A stretch of DNA of 64,000 nucleotides from Saprospirales bacterium GYS_P2D (GTDB taxonomy: Bacteria; Bacteroidota; Bacteroidia; Chitinophagales; Saprospiraceae). The notes beneath the pieces were generated by a model that made no database searches, was not told the DNA's origin, and saw nothing but the letters and a program-made list of their open reading frames with translations. Shown piece by piece: positions 11,301 to 18,529 of the stretch. The position numbers and the translations under genes are program-made. The DNA lies in contig WUUP01000007.1 in NCBI GenBank assembly GCA_009833045.1, forward strand, positions 18,382 through 82,381, written 5' to 3'. Every line of letters starts with the position of its first letter. Within the stretch, counting starts at the first letter, position 1.

Positions 11301-11635
11301 GTCAAGCCACCGTCAATATCATGTGAGCCATCAGATGTATTGGCAGCACCAGTGACTAAGGCGTTAGATCCACTGGGTGTTATATTGTTTTGATAGTTCG
11401 TACCAGTTGGGTTGCCGACCTCAAACTGGCCAGTAGTAGGCAAAACAGCCGTATCTGTACCATCAGGATTAATCGTCCAATCAGTAGCGCCCTCAAAATC
11501 CTCAGAATATATGATAGCCTGGGCCGAGATATCAGAAATAAGCCATGAACTACACAATAGTGCCATCAAGCAGATCATAGCAGTACCACACTGCTGACAA
11601 GAGGACATAGTTGTCCCAAGAATTCGTTTCATCAT
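1..11635 (-). CDS. Giant repeat-rich secreted surface protein (adhesin-like), C-terminus beyond the window
   Basis: One open frame runs from ATG at 11635 (second ATG at 11632) to the left edge, at least 3,878 residues, with its stop outside the window. In order: a short N-terminal region with a hydrophobic signal segment (about 20-40), a jelly-roll-like region to about 200, a PKD-like stretch, a beta-propeller-like region (about 300-600) with NHL-like wording such as DPHGVVSDLNGNLYIAQ, one divergent 52-residue repeat (about 790-841), 36 tandem 52-residue repeats (968-2839), PKD-like modules, and 120-residue SdrD_B-like repeats from about 3100 to the edge. The frame was checked as unchanged at the start, in the 52-residue array and in the 120-residue array. 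The 52-residue unit resembles repeats known from T9SS gliding-motility-associated Bacteroidota proteins. Export by T9SS and an adhesive role are inferred; the C-terminal signal is not visible. Confidence 0.9.
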   Translation of the reverse strand, partial: MMKRILGTTMSSCQQCGTAMICLMALLCSSWLISDISAQAIIYSEDFEGATDWTINPDGTDTAVLPTTGQFEVGNPTGTNYQNNITPSGSNALVTGAANTSDGSHDIDGGLTSAISPVIAIPNRPVIGLSLSSYFSNDNRSGAQDFLRVTIVGTFNQVLFTTNGTSTDVTPTYTVQDFDISIYAGQNIRILVEASSTTASFAEAAVDDIIIELPVPTCSAGPSKEMDCETTSVSLEGGSNTSGVTYSWSTNNGNIVSGANTANPIVDQPGYYTMTVTDTEYALSSTCGVQVVDICPESATCACTDYLYVTDPSEDLVHKFTLNPDGSIGDEIGTPWVPTGNIVDPHGVVSDLNGNLYIAQIEGSTGTTTTTQLFQLGCDGSIKDADYIPNWRRTLNMVSIGNNIFSIGRDPNGGPYYVYMHDLCTQSAVDSIPLPNALAGWDIMEGNNGDLYITQSFGGNTNETHNIYIVDQNLTSFTPFVALPNPGGYTTHGIVQDEYDNIYMVTTSSGSTGATTIYKIDPSGNVIQTISDASMNASGFAGAWGIEYDENSGKIYVGTRNDDCVAVLDAGGATGPMVYQAPLGIGHVPGTYAKALYIVRECCPTAQNITIDTSYCGLSINDQIDLTSILDCGGGTFCEGEWTQLSSSGFSYDPCSYTLTLTGATACASFEFSSDGNGGSQCGAFSYTVNIHAGEVTAQVITGNQTICAGDDPVRFEIASAASGTSAISYQWQQSTTNCSEGFTDIAGANNQRYNPPVLSQTTYYRVIASVDQSCSGSACRDTSNCLPVTVNQPTSSTTNETICSTELPYSWNGLTFNSAGSQSANFTNSNGCDSTATLVLTVENIQSAGSNGSLSICPGESVNATQLFNALGGSPDSGGSWSPSPSGAGTYTYTHAATTYCPAVSAQVVVTQLSHATGTFTDSFCEGSGYSVTIGSDVYDESNLSGTTTLAGAAANGCDSIVTVNLTVLSNTSSNTTETICENDLPYSWNGLTFTTAGSQTATLTNGNGCDSLATLVLTVNPNTSSNNTETICENDLPYSWNGLTFTTAGNQTATLTNGNGCDSLATLVLTVNPNTSSNNTETICENDLPYSWNGLTFTGAGSQTATLTNGNGCDSLATLVLTVNPNTSSNNTATICENDLPYSWNGLTFTSAGSQTATLTNGNGCDSLATLVLTVNPNTSSNNTATICENDLPYSWNGLTFTGAGSQTATLTNGNGCDSLATLVLTVNPNTSSNNTATICENDLPYSWNGLSFTAAGSQTATLTNAEGCDSLATLVLTVNPNTSSNNTETICENDLPYSWNGLTFSTAGSQTATLTNAEGCDSLATLVLTVNPNTSSNNTETICENDLPYSWNGLTFTAAGSQTATLTNANGCDSLATLVLTVNPNTSSNNTETICENDLPYSWNGLTFNTAGSQTATLTNANGCDSLATLVLTVNPNTSSNNTETICENDLPYSWNGLTFTAAGSQTATLTNANGCDSLATLVLTVNPNTSSNNTATICENDLPYSWNGLTFTGAGSQTATLTNGNGCDSLATLVLTVNPNTSSNNTATICENDLPYSWNGLTFTSAGSQTATLTNGNGCDSLATLVLTVNPNTSSNKTETICENDLPYSWNGLTFTAAGSQTATLTNANGCDSLATLVLTVNPNTSSNNTETICENDLPYSWNGLTFTGAGSQTATLTNANGCDSLATLVLTVNPNTSSNNTATICENDLPYSWNGLTFTSAGSQTATLTNGNGCDSLATLVLTVNPNTSSNNTATICENDLPYSWNGLTFTGAGSQIATLTNANGCDSLATLVLTVNPNTSSNNTATICENDLPYSWNGLTFNTAGSQTATLTNANGCDSLATLVLTVNPNTSSNNTATICENDLPYSWNGLTFTGAGSQTATLTNGNGCDSLATLVLTVNPNTSSNNTATICGNDLPYSWNGLTFNTAGSQTATLTNANGCDSLATLVLTVNPNTSSNNTATICENDLPYSWNGLTFTAAGSQTATLTNANGCDSLATLVLTVNPNTSSNNTATICENDLPYSWNGLTFTGAGSQTATLTNANGCDSLATLVLTVNPNTSSNNTATICENDLPYSYNGLTFTAAGSQTATLTNANGCDSLATLVLTVNPNTSSNNTETICENDLPYSWNGLTFTSAGSQTATLTNGNGCDSLATLVLTVNPNTSSNNTETICENDLPYSWNGLTFTSAGSQTATLTNGNGCDSLATLVLTVNPNTSSNNTATICENDLPYSWNGLTFTAAGSQTATLTNGNGCDSLATLVLTVNPNTSSNNTETICENDLPYSWNGLTFTSAGSQTATLTNGNGCDSLATLVLTVNPNTSSNNTETICENDLPYSWNGLTFTAAGSQTATLTNGNGCDSLATLVLTVNPNTSSNNTETICENDLPYSWNGLTFSTAGSQTATLTNANGCDSLATLVLTVNPNTSSNNTATICENDLPYSWNGLTYNTAGSQTATLTNANGCDSLATLVLTVNPNTSSNNTATICENDLPYSWNGLTFSTAGSQTATLTNANGCDSLATLVLTVNPNTSSNNTATICENDLPYSWNGLTFTGAGSQTATLTNANGCDSLATLVLTVNPNASSNNTATICENDLPYSWNGLTFNTAGSQTATLTNGNGCDSLATLVLTVNPNTSSNNTATICENDLPYSWNGLTFNTAGSQTATLTNGNGCDSLATLVLTVNPNTSSNNTATICENDLPYSWNGLTFIAAGSQTATLTNGNGCDSLATLVLTVNPNTSSNNTATICENDLPYSWNGLTFNTAGSQTATLTNGNGCDSLATLVLTVNPNTSSNNTETICENDLPYSWNGLTFTGAGSQTATLTNGNGCDSLATLVLTVDEAVDAGEDAEITLCEGDMVTPEILFSALGGSPDSLGSWTPTPAGAGIYTYTLPANGLCSGDMSTVTVTEESSLDPGNDGTLSICTGDTITTQKLFSALQGTPDPGGSWSPTIDGPGIYTYTVGGTGTCPELRADVTAVELPVPDSTIVETICVGDGTSFAVAGDIYDESNPSGTTIISGAASNGCDSIVHVDLTVLPRGEGIVDTMVCEIDLPLTWNTLSLESAGIYYDTLAGAAANGCDSITTINLSIDSSIICVASLGDYVWFDENNDGIQDGTEDGVEGVTVYLLDDMGAVLDSTLTDMDGLYSFDNLLPGDYAVQFAYPDSVDGVTVVPTIQNVGDDTLDSDADPITGITQTVTLEAGEHYPDLDAGLSPELASLGDYVWFDENNDGIQDGSESGVEGVTVYLLDDMGAVLDSTLTDMDGLYSFDDLLPGDYAVQFAYPDSVDGVSVVPTKQNIGDDTMDNDADPVTGTTQTVTLEAGENNTDLDAGVSPELASLGDYVWFDENSDGILDGSETGVEGVTVYLLDDMGVVLDSTQTDMDGLYSFDNLLPGDYAVQFAYPDSVAGVSVVATMQNAGDDTLDSDADPVTGTTQTVTLEAGENYPDLDAGLSPELASLGDYVWFDENNDGIQDGSESGVEGVTVYLLDDMGVVLDSTMTDMDGLYSFEDLLPDDYAVQFAYPDSVAGVSVVPTMQNIGDDTLDSDADPVTGETQVVTLEAGENYPDLDAGLSPELASLGDYVWFDENNDGIQEGTESGVEGVSVYLLDNMGGLLDSTLTDVDGLYSFDNLLPGDYAVQFAYPDSVNGVSVVPTMQNVGDDTLDSDADPLTGETQVVTLSAGEHYPDLDAGLSPELASLGDYVWFDENNDGIQDGTESGVEGVSVYLLDDMGGLLDSTLTDVDGLYSFNNLLPGDYAVRFAYPDSVNGVSVVPTIQNIGDDTLDSDADPLTGETQVVNLSAGENYPDLDAGLSPELASLGDYVWFDENNDGIQDGTESGVEGVTVYLLDDMGAVLDSTQTDMDGLYSFDNLLPGDY
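3117..8732 (-). repeat. 36 tandem copies of an exact 156-bp repeat (52 residues each)
   Basis: The landmark GTCAAGAC recurs at 3117, 3273, 3429, 3585 and so on to 8577, always exactly 156 bases apart, giving 36 contiguous units with no spacer and no indel. Each unit encodes a 52-residue module with the core TICENDLPYSWNGLTF, then AGSQTATLTN, then GCDSLATLVLTVNPNTS, and holds two cysteines. Units differ mainly by synonymous changes and by a few variable residues. The module belongs to a repeat type common in large Bacteroidota surface proteins. Confidence 0.96.
9111..9266 (-). repeat. Divergent outlying copy of the 156-bp repeat
   Basis: A single further unit of the same 156-base length lies on the N-terminal side of the array, separated from it by about 380 bases. 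It keeps TICSTELPYSWNGLTF and GCDSTATLVLTV but differs at many bases. It looks like an old copy that has escaped the homogenisation seen in the main array. Confidence 0.85.
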
Positions 11636-12093
11636 TTTTCCAATGTCTTATTGTATCGGTAGGCGCAGCGAAAGTACCCGTCAGAAAAGACGGAGAATAG
11701 ATAATAGGTCTAAAATCAATCTATCATAAGGGTGAAAATGACAGACCGATCCAATCACTTCTCAGTTGGCAAGGGTGATTTGGGCAAAAGTAACTACATA
11801 TTACAATTTATTCTAATATGTATAGAATTGATTTATGTCAATTCTAATATTTAACACATTGGAAAAAGGGGGAAACGTATATGATATGTAGTTATCCGAT
11901 CATCATATGTAGATGACTTGTAGGTCAGTGGGGGATGCTCGGTATTTTCAATTCTTAAGGTCGGTCCTTAGTATTGATGAATAGATAAATATCTAAGTGA
12001 CAAAGCGAGCTAAAACCACAGATTAGCCTAATAGATTAGGCGGATTATGAGGAGAGCGATGAACTAAAAAAACCCAGGTGAAAGAAAAAAGTG
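11636..12093. other. Intergenic region, AT-rich, no gene seen
   Basis: This stretch of about 460 bases separates the giant surface gene (transcribed leftwards from 11635) from the tRNA-Ser gene. No convincing reading frame is present. It should hold the promoter of the giant gene; one TAnnTTTG-like element is noted at 11785-11792. A T-rich run on the minus strand just after the tRNA (about 12062-12091) may help end tRNA transcription. Confidence 0.5.
11785..11792 (-). promoter_or_regulatory. Candidate Bacteroidota -7 element for the giant surface gene
   Basis: On the minus strand the sequence reads TACTTTTG, which fits the Bacteroidota TAnnTTTG -7 consensus, about 150 bases upstream of the ATG at 11635. 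No well-spaced -33 TTG is seen, so this is a weak call. The same octamer occurs upstream of ruvX at 13243-13250. Confidence 0.3.
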
Positions 12094-12181
12094 CGGAGAG
12101 AGAGGGATTCGAACCCTCGGTACGCTTTTGACGTACACACGCTTTCCAAGCGTGCTCCTTAAGCCACTCGGACACCTCTCC
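12094..12181 (-). tRNA. tRNA-Ser (anticodon GGA)
   Basis: The minus strand folds as a class II tRNA of 88 nucleotides: acceptor GGAGAGG pairing with TCTCTCC and discriminator G, anticodon loop CTTGGAAA giving anticodon GGA, a long variable arm, and a T-arm GAGGG-TTCGAAT-CCCTC. The long variable arm and anticodon identify serine. CCA is not encoded. It lies about 50 bases downstream of def on the same strand and may share its transcript. Confidence 0.95.
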
Positions 12182-12232
12182 GTGTAATTGAGCGATGCAA
12201 AAATAATACAATCTATCGATCCATAGAAAGTA

Positions 12233-12796
12233 TTAGCGCTTTGTAGGTTTAAACTTCATTTTATATCCTACATCGACTTTTCCTTTACGTATATTATCGA
12301 GCTTTCTGGATACAAGCCTTTTTTTGAGCGGCTTGAGTCGCTCTGTGAATAGTATCCCTTCGAGATGATCATATTCATGCTGTATGACACGAGCATTCAT
12401 ACCATCATAGGTCTCAGTATGCTCATTCCAATTTTCGTCTTTGTATCGTATGGTTACTTTCTCCTGACGATCTACCTCACCTACTAGCTTGGGGATACTG
12501 AGGCAGCCTTCTTCATAGGCCCAGTATTCTCCTTCTTCAGTAATGATAGTCGGATTGATGAATGCTTTTTTAATACCTGCGCTTTCTTCTCCTTCTTTAT
12601 CGAGCTGTATTGTGTCCACCAGAAAAATCCTAATACTCAACCCTACCTGAGGAGCAGCGAGTCCTACGCCATTCGCACCATACATCGTCTCCCACATATT
12701 CTCAAGGAGCACATTCAGTCCCTCATAGTTTTGCTCTATAGGCTCAGCTACTTTCTTTAGTACTGGATAGCCATAGGCGTATATCGGCATTATCAT
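12233..12796 (-). CDS. def: Peptide deformylase
   Basis: Removes the formyl group from the N-terminal methionine of nascent proteins in the cytoplasm. All three family motifs are visible: GVGLAAPQVG (motif 1), EGCLSIP (motif 2, metal-binding Cys) and QHEYDHLEG (motif 3, HExxH metal site). At 187 residues it has the usual length. Its start codon overlaps the ruvX stop in an ATGA arrangement, so the two genes are translationally coupled. A second in-frame ATG two codons on is an equally possible start. Confidence 0.97.
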   Translation of the reverse strand: MIMPIYAYGYPVLKKVAEPIEQNYEGLNVLLENMWETMYGANGVGLAAPQVGLSIRIFLVDTIQLDKEGEESAGIKKAFINPTIITEEGEYWAYEEGCLSIPKLVGEVDRQEKVTIRYKDENWNEHTETYDGMNARVIQHEYDHLEGILFTERLKPLKKRLVSRKLDNIRKGKVDVGYKMKFKPTKR

Positions 12797-13206
12797 AAGA
12801 TCTTATTTAGGTAGTCTCTTAATATTAATACAGCGCTCATCTGATCGATATTTTCTTTTTTCTCCCGTTTCTTCTTTTTGGTACCCATCTGTACCATCAG
12901 ATTGCGAGCTCTATGTGAGGTAAATGACTCATCGATGGTGTCAAACTTAATAGAGTGATATTTAGCTTTCAGCTGGGCGATGATCTTGAGGACCTTCTCA
13001 CCTACAGGAGTGAGATGACCATCGGCATGAGTCGGTAGTCCAAAGACTACAGTCTCTACTTCTCCACTATTCAGACAGTCTGTACAGCATGCATCAAAGT
13101 CTGTAGTCGCACAAGTCTCCAATGGAGTGATCGCTATCTGTAGCGGATCGGTCCAAGCCATCCCTGTCCGCTTCATACCATAGTCTATAGCGAGTACTCT
13201 CCCCAA
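12793..13206 (-). CDS. ruvX: RuvX/YqgF-family RNase H-fold nuclease
   Basis: A 137-residue YqgF-family protein, known as a putative Holliday junction resolvase and, in some bacteria, a pre-16S rRNA processing nuclease. Visible features are the N-terminal RNase H-fold strand VLAIDYGMKRTGMAW with its conserved Asp, the VVFGLPTHADG segment, DESFTSHRA with an acidic catalytic residue, and a C-terminal ENIDQMSAVLIL helix with another Asp. It overlaps def by four bases and is the first gene of that pair. Pairing of ruvX with def is common in Bacteroidota. Confidence 0.93.
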   Translation of the reverse strand: MGRVLAIDYGMKRTGMAWTDPLQIAITPLETCATTDFDACCTDCLNSGEVETVVFGLPTHADGHLTPVGEKVLKIIAQLKAKYHSIKFDTIDESFTSHRARNLMVQMGTKKKKREKKENIDQMSAVLILRDYLNKIL

Positions 13207-13242
13207 AACAATGTATTTATATCAACAATGAACTTCATCACG

Positions 13243-13250
13243 CAAAAGTA
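13243..13250 (-). promoter_or_regulatory. Candidate -7 element upstream of ruvX-def
   Basis: The minus strand reads TACTTTTG, a match to TAnnTTTG, 37 bases before the ruvX ATG. The position suits a promoter for the ruvX-def pair. No good -33 element is seen. Confidence 0.35.
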
Positions 13251-13290
13251 ACACTCCTAAGTGAGTAGAGAGTTCATTTCTGATTTTGAC

Positions 13291-13332
13291 AAAATAAAAA
13301 AGACCCCTCTCCACCTCTGTGGAGAAGGGGCC
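13291..13332 (-). terminator. Rho-independent terminator of the 1,711-residue gene
   Basis: Read on the minus strand, a GGCCCCTTCTCCAC / GTGGAGAGGGGTC hairpin with a four-base loop and one bulge is followed by a T-rich run. It lies about 60 bases past the stop codon at 13394. Its sequence closely resembles the terminator at 21958-21996. Confidence 0.85.
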
Positions 13333-13393
13333 TCATCCCAAAAACAGTAAACTCTTTTACCGCTTGGTAGCCTTAGTCGTAGTTTGTAGTTTC

Positions 13394-16300
13394 TTATTTT
13401 AAGACCACCATGCGTTTTGTATCTGTAAATCCGTCAGTCTCAAGCGTGTAGTAAAGTACACCTGTGCTTGATAGATCAGATTTGTTTAATTCTATTGTAT
13501 TTAATCCTCCGTCGAAAGAGCCTTTGATTACCTTCAGTACTTTACCTGTCACATCGAATACTGACAGCGTAGCATCCGCTTTAGCAGGTAGTAAGAAAGA
13601 AATCACAGTTTGATCAGCGAATGGGTTAGGAGTGTTTTGCATCAACTCAAATCCACTTGCTAATACACCAGACTCTTTAGAGTATGTGAGGTTAATGTCC
13701 ATTGTCTCCAAGTTAGCATTGTACACTTCTGCTTGTGCTACTTTAGAGTTAATAAAGAAGCTCTGAGCGATAGATCCCGCAGCGTAAGCTTTGAAATTCA
13801 TCGTCACGATAGCCTCATCTGCACCCAGATCTACGGCCTCTACATCGTTCCAACTCATCGTCACGATACCATCAGCAGATCTGTTAGTAGCGATATTCTG
13901 AGGGAGTACGTTGAGACCATTAGCGTCTACACCTGCAAACTGAAGCGTCGCAGCGTCAAACTCTACAGTGAACTGTACACCGATCATATCGATACCTGAC
14001 TTCACTCTCACTGGTACCTGTACGATATCACCAGCGCTGAATGATTGATCAGCTACGATCATGTCAAATCTGCTTCTGCTCTGAGCTAAGATGCTCGCCG
14101 CATCTACAGATCCATTGACATCTCCTACTTTCACACCGACGAAGTCGATATTCATATCTGTATCCAATCCTGCGATCGTATAGCTCTCAGAGAAGTTCTC
14201 TGCGAGAGGGTTTTGCTTGTCAGCGAAAGTGTAATTCGCATCAATGAATCTCCAAGAATCATTGTTAGTGAATTTATCACTTACACCTAAGATCACACTT
14301 CTCAAGTCTACGAGGTCAATCGCAGATACGTTGTTATCATTGTTGACATCGGCAGCGATGATTTTGTACTCAGACTCGAGATCTGAGATACCTAATACAT
14401 ATCGCTGGATCATCACGAGGTCAAGCGTAGTGACACCATTGAGGTAGTCAGTAGAGCTCACAGGATCGATCACATATGCTCCACCCATAGGCATAGCAGG
14501 GAATGCGTACTCTCCACGAGTATTAGTAGTAGTAGCATCGAGAGCAGATGCCCCTTGGTTGCCACCAAGTAATCCTACCTCTACATCTGGTACCTGTACA
14601 GAAGACTCTGTATTGATACGTCCTGTGATGAAGGCATTCTGTCCAGTACCTTCTGTAGATCCACCTTGGAAGCCATCACACGCCCCTTGGTTATCCTGTA
14701 GTGTCACTGTCACTGTAGCATAGTCTTCACTATTAGGTACTCCAGGTACATATGCCCAGAACTTAATGTCTACATCTGGTCCATCCACAAAGTCTTGACA
14801 TGTGAACGTGATAGATGAAGCCGCCTGATCAAATGTCTCATTAATACGTGAGATAAGTACAGCTGCATCTTGATTACATGGGCCTGCACTCTTGTTGTCA
14901 AGATCAGAAGCCCAGATGGCTACCATACCACTACTCATCAATACTGTAGATACATCTACTGCGAAAGGAGTAGCAGGCTTGTTCAACTCTACAGAGAACA
15001 CAGACTCGCATGTAGATAGATTACCACATCTATCTTCTACTACCCAGAATACTCTGTGCTGACCGATAGGGAATGATTTAGTCAATACTACTCCGTCATT
15101 AGTCGTGACGATATCATCAGCTAAATCCTCAAACTTATAGTCATAGTCGCCATCATTGTCTATATCCACTTTTACTTGCCAGAAGAGCTCATCTGTAGGA
15201 GTACACTCATCCGTAGCAGTAGCGAATAACTCAACAGTAGCACCTTCACAATCTGTAGTCACCACTGGATCAATATCATCACATACGATCACTGGAGCAT
15301 CTGGATCATTTACTTTGATCACCTGCTTATGCGGCACGACATAGCTATTGCTATTGTGGTCGTCTTTGTTACACCAGTCGATTACATTCCATGTTCTGAT
15401 GAGCTTGAAACAAGCGTCAGCATCTGGATTGTCTCTATTGTTAAATCTAAATACTTGATCTTCATAAGAAGTACCAAATAACATACAAGCATCATCCGCC
15501 GCCTCTGGTACACCAAACATAGTAGCAGTGATATCTTCTTCAGACATACATGTAGTAAGTTCAGCATCTTCTGGCCACTTGATGTTTTTGTAATCAAAAT
15601 CAACTTCGCTTTCTATAGTGATAGTCTGTACACATACATTTGATCGGTTACCACTGTTATCCTCTGCATAGAAAGATCTTGTGATCTCACCAGTATTACA
15701 CTGATTTGTATTGATATCTACTCTCACATAGATATTGATAGGCTTACAGTTGTCGTAGTATACACCGTCGAATAACTCATCTTCATTGTCACTTACTACA
15801 TGTGAAGGATGAACTCCAAATGGCTCTTGGAAATGCTCAGCAGCAATCTTTCCAAATAATGCACTCAAAGGATCTTCATCTTGTAGGATGTATGTACCCA
15901 AAGTAGTCTCATCAAGAGATGGAAGAGGAAGCTCACAATCTACTGTTACATCTGCAGGACATGATATAGAAGGCTTCGTCTTATCTTGGATATCAACGAA
16001 TACCATACACTCATTACTATTTCCTGATACGTCAGTGGCTCTAAAGATTACCATTACATCATCTTCATTTTCAGACGCATCGTCATCACAGCAGAACCAA
16101 ATATTTGGCTGACATAAGTCTCCTCTATGTAATTGAAGAACTTTGTCTTTGCCTCTTTCTACTGCAAACTCTCCATACCAATCCGCTCGAGTACAAGCCA
16201 ATGGCGCAGCGTAAAGGTCTGTCATATTGACCCAACCGTCACCATCTGTATCCAATGCATCAAATGTTTCTTGATCATCCATTCTGACTACACAAGTAGA

Positions 16301-18529
16301 CTCAAGAGCACAGTCATCATATGATCCATTGTCAAATGCAGTCGCTGGTACTCTTACTGTACCATCCACAGAGATACCTACTACGAGGAACTCTTTACAC
16401 ACCGTCACAGGAGCAGACTTATCTACTACTGTCACGATAGATGTATCCTTAGTCACATTGTGACAGTCGTCATAGATATCATAGACTACATAGTTCACAC
16501 CCAATTTGAATTCTACTTCGTCTCCATCATAAATATCTGGACCGATCACATTCCACTCAGAGTCATATGCTACAGCCTGATAGTGTACGCTTGTACAGTT
16601 ATCTACAGCCTTCGGCATTTTGATAGGCTTGAACTTGGTACAAGAGTAAGAATTCACACTTACTTCTGCATCCGGTATAGCCTCTAAAAGTACCGGTGCA
16701 AGTGTATCAACAATCTCAATAGTTTGCTGATATACTACCTCTTTTTCACCTTCACAAGACCATTCTCCAATAGTCCATCTTCTCATGTACTTAGTCACAC
16801 AGTCATATGTGCCTAATTTTATATCTTGGTAGCTTGCACCAATTTTACAATTGATCATAGCTTTTGCACGTCTCTCCTGTAAATCGCTACTATAGTGATC
16901 AAATGTCAATGCAGGTAATGGGAATGTATCAAACTTCCCTCCTCCTTGTGCCAAGACAAGTATAGGCATACCAGCTCCGTCAAATGTAGGGTCAGGAATA
17001 CCATCACCATCAACATCAGTAAATCCGTCACAACTGAAAGGATTATTACCTTTTCCTCTATCTTCTGGCCAAATAAGTTCTATTTCCTCGATAAACGTCA
17101 ACTCTGAACTGTCTGGCTCAACTATTCTAACAATATCTACGGTATCTGTACATTGATCAGATGCTCTACCCCATTCATCTTCGGCGAAATAAATTAATTC
17201 CACACGGCTCATTACAGAGCCTTCACATGCCTCTATATCTTTTCTTCTTACTATTGTCACATCAAAATCGCTACAATCATCTATAGCAGACTTTAATGAC
17301 TCTGCCATATCATCTCCATCATACTCAATACAGAGAATTTCTGTACGCCCTGGATTATTACATGTTATTACTGGTGCAGCTTTGTCTTCAATCAGCACTG
17401 TACCCCAGCAATAGTTTCCACTCATTGCATCATGTACTTCTACAATTACTTCTTCTCCAAATGTGAAATGCCCTGGGAACAAACGAACTGCAACTCCTGA
17501 TCCAGTTTGTGCATTTGGTGCATAACTACCAGGGGCTCCCATAAGCCCAGTTCCGATCAATTCATTAGTTCGTGGGTCTCGTACATTTATATACTCAGCA
17601 GAGTCATTTGCAGTACAAGGGTCACCTACTCCTAACATAATATCAGATAATTCTATAGTAACAGAGCAGTCAGTAGGATCTACAGAAGAAGACATATTTA
17701 CTCGATCAATACAAGCTATTGACGCAGACTTATCAGATGCCTCTGGAATTACAACAGTAATCGATGCTGGCGCATTTAACGGACAAACACAATCCTGTGG
17801 AGCTGCATTTACAGCAAATGTTAATTCATACGTACCTGCCCCGCCTAAAAGAACAAGTTGATTGTTTTCAAATGACATTGATTTAGCTGGTGCCAAAGAT
17901 GATGGAGGAGTAACTAACGAGACTTCTATACCCGCACCACAGTTTTTGCTTAAATCGACGTTTCCTAATGATAAAGTAACCTGACCATTAGATTCACCAG
18001 GGCAAGTTGGCTTAATCACGGAAGCTGTCACCTTCGGAGTTACTCCTTTAGGCTTTGCAGTGGGGCTGCTCGAAGTTTGTGTTGCTCTATCACTTGGCGT
18101 TTTACCCACTCCGTTAAAAGAGTATGTTCCGGCACCAGCGCCTTCACCCGCAACATTTAATACTCCGTATACAGGAAAATAGTAATGCTTAGAAGGATCT
18201 GTCTTATCAGCACACTTCTCTTTAATGTAAAATTCAAAATCTGTACCAGGGGTAAGATGTGTTGGAATGAAGTGCGAAATAGGTGCACTTTCTTGGTAAA
18301 ATTCCGCAATGTCACCGACACTTGCTGTACCAAATACATAGTGACTTGACTCTTCAGCTTTGACAACTAAAGATCCGTCACAATCAATAATAAGTTGAAT
18401 TTCAGCTAAGCTATCCAAAACTCCGCATGGATCAGCTTTAAGCCCGATGGACATCGTACAGAAAAATAGAAGTGGCACTATAGCCCTCCATTTTTCTTTA
18501 AATAATTTAGTAAAACTCGTTTTCATCAT
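13394..18529 (-). CDS. Large secreted multi-domain protein with dockerin-like, cohesin-like and T9SS type A domains
   Basis: 1,711 residues. An N-terminal signal peptide (ending near residue 33) is followed by a long region of Cys-rich HYR-like / Ig-like modules with the recurring pattern D-K/T-x-A-P-V...DNC. A dockerin-like module lies at about 1365-1420 (first EF-hand degenerate, second canonical, DVNNDNNVSAID). A cohesin-like beta-sandwich lies at about 1490-1613. The tail, about 1616-1711, starts with NTPNPF and ends TKRMVVLK, a T9SS type A sorting domain. The protein is therefore predicted to cross the outer membrane by T9SS and sit on the surface or be released. Ligand or substrate is unknown. 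It is clearly paralogous to the genes at 22039 and 31122 and more distantly to 18843. Confidence 0.92.
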   Translation of the reverse strand: MMKTSFTKLFKEKWRAIVPLLFFCTMSIGLKADPCGVLDSLAEIQLIIDCDGSLVVKAEESSHYVFGTASVGDIAEFYQESAPISHFIPTHLTPGTDFEFYIKEKCADKTDPSKHYYFPVYGVLNVAGEGAGAGTYSFNGVGKTPSDRATQTSSSPTAKPKGVTPKVTASVIKPTCPGESNGQVTLSLGNVDLSKNCGAGIEVSLVTPPSSLAPAKSMSFENNQLVLLGGAGTYELTFAVNAAPQDCVCPLNAPASITVVIPEASDKSASIACIDRVNMSSSVDPTDCSVTIELSDIMLGVGDPCTANDSAEYINVRDPRTNELIGTGLMGAPGSYAPNAQTGSGVAVRLFPGHFTFGEEVIVEVHDAMSGNYCWGTVLIEDKAAPVITCNNPGRTEILCIEYDGDDMAESLKSAIDDCSDFDVTIVRRKDIEACEGSVMSRVELIYFAEDEWGRASDQCTDTVDIVRIVEPDSSELTFIEEIELIWPEDRGKGNNPFSCDGFTDVDGDGIPDPTFDGAGMPILVLAQGGGKFDTFPLPALTFDHYSSDLQERRAKAMINCKIGASYQDIKLGTYDCVTKYMRRWTIGEWSCEGEKEVVYQQTIEIVDTLAPVLLEAIPDAEVSVNSYSCTKFKPIKMPKAVDNCTSVHYQAVAYDSEWNVIGPDIYDGDEVEFKLGVNYVVYDIYDDCHNVTKDTSIVTVVDKSAPVTVCKEFLVVGISVDGTVRVPATAFDNGSYDDCALESTCVVRMDDQETFDALDTDGDGWVNMTDLYAAPLACTRADWYGEFAVERGKDKVLQLHRGDLCQPNIWFCCDDDASENEDDVMVIFRATDVSGNSNECMVFVDIQDKTKPSISCPADVTVDCELPLPSLDETTLGTYILQDEDPLSALFGKIAAEHFQEPFGVHPSHVVSDNEDELFDGVYYDNCKPINIYVRVDINTNQCNTGEITRSFYAEDNSGNRSNVCVQTITIESEVDFDYKNIKWPEDAELTTCMSEEDITATMFGVPEAADDACMLFGTSYEDQVFRFNNRDNPDADACFKLIRTWNVIDWCNKDDHNSNSYVVPHKQVIKVNDPDAPVIVCDDIDPVVTTDCEGATVELFATATDECTPTDELFWQVKVDIDNDGDYDYKFEDLADDIVTTNDGVVLTKSFPIGQHRVFWVVEDRCGNLSTCESVFSVELNKPATPFAVDVSTVLMSSGMVAIWASDLDNKSAGPCNQDAAVLISRINETFDQAASSITFTCQDFVDGPDVDIKFWAYVPGVPNSEDYATVTVTLQDNQGACDGFQGGSTEGTGQNAFITGRINTESSVQVPDVEVGLLGGNQGASALDATTTNTRGEYAFPAMPMGGAYVIDPVSSTDYLNGVTTLDLVMIQRYVLGISDLESEYKIIAADVNNDNNVSAIDLVDLRSVILGVSDKFTNNDSWRFIDANYTFADKQNPLAENFSESYTIAGLDTDMNIDFVGVKVGDVNGSVDAASILAQSRSRFDMIVADQSFSAGDIVQVPVRVKSGIDMIGVQFTVEFDAATLQFAGVDANGLNVLPQNIATNRSADGIVTMSWNDVEAVDLGADEAIVTMNFKAYAAGSIAQSFFINSKVAQAEVYNANLETMDINLTYSKESGVLASGFELMQNTPNPFADQTVISFLLPAKADATLSVFDVTGKVLKVIKGSFDGGLNTIELNKSDLSSTGVLYYTLETDGFTDTKRMVVLK

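Noticed and set aside
12023-12211. Short minus-strand frame covering the tRNA
   Set aside because: It is a translation of tRNA-Ser and its flanks, not a gene.
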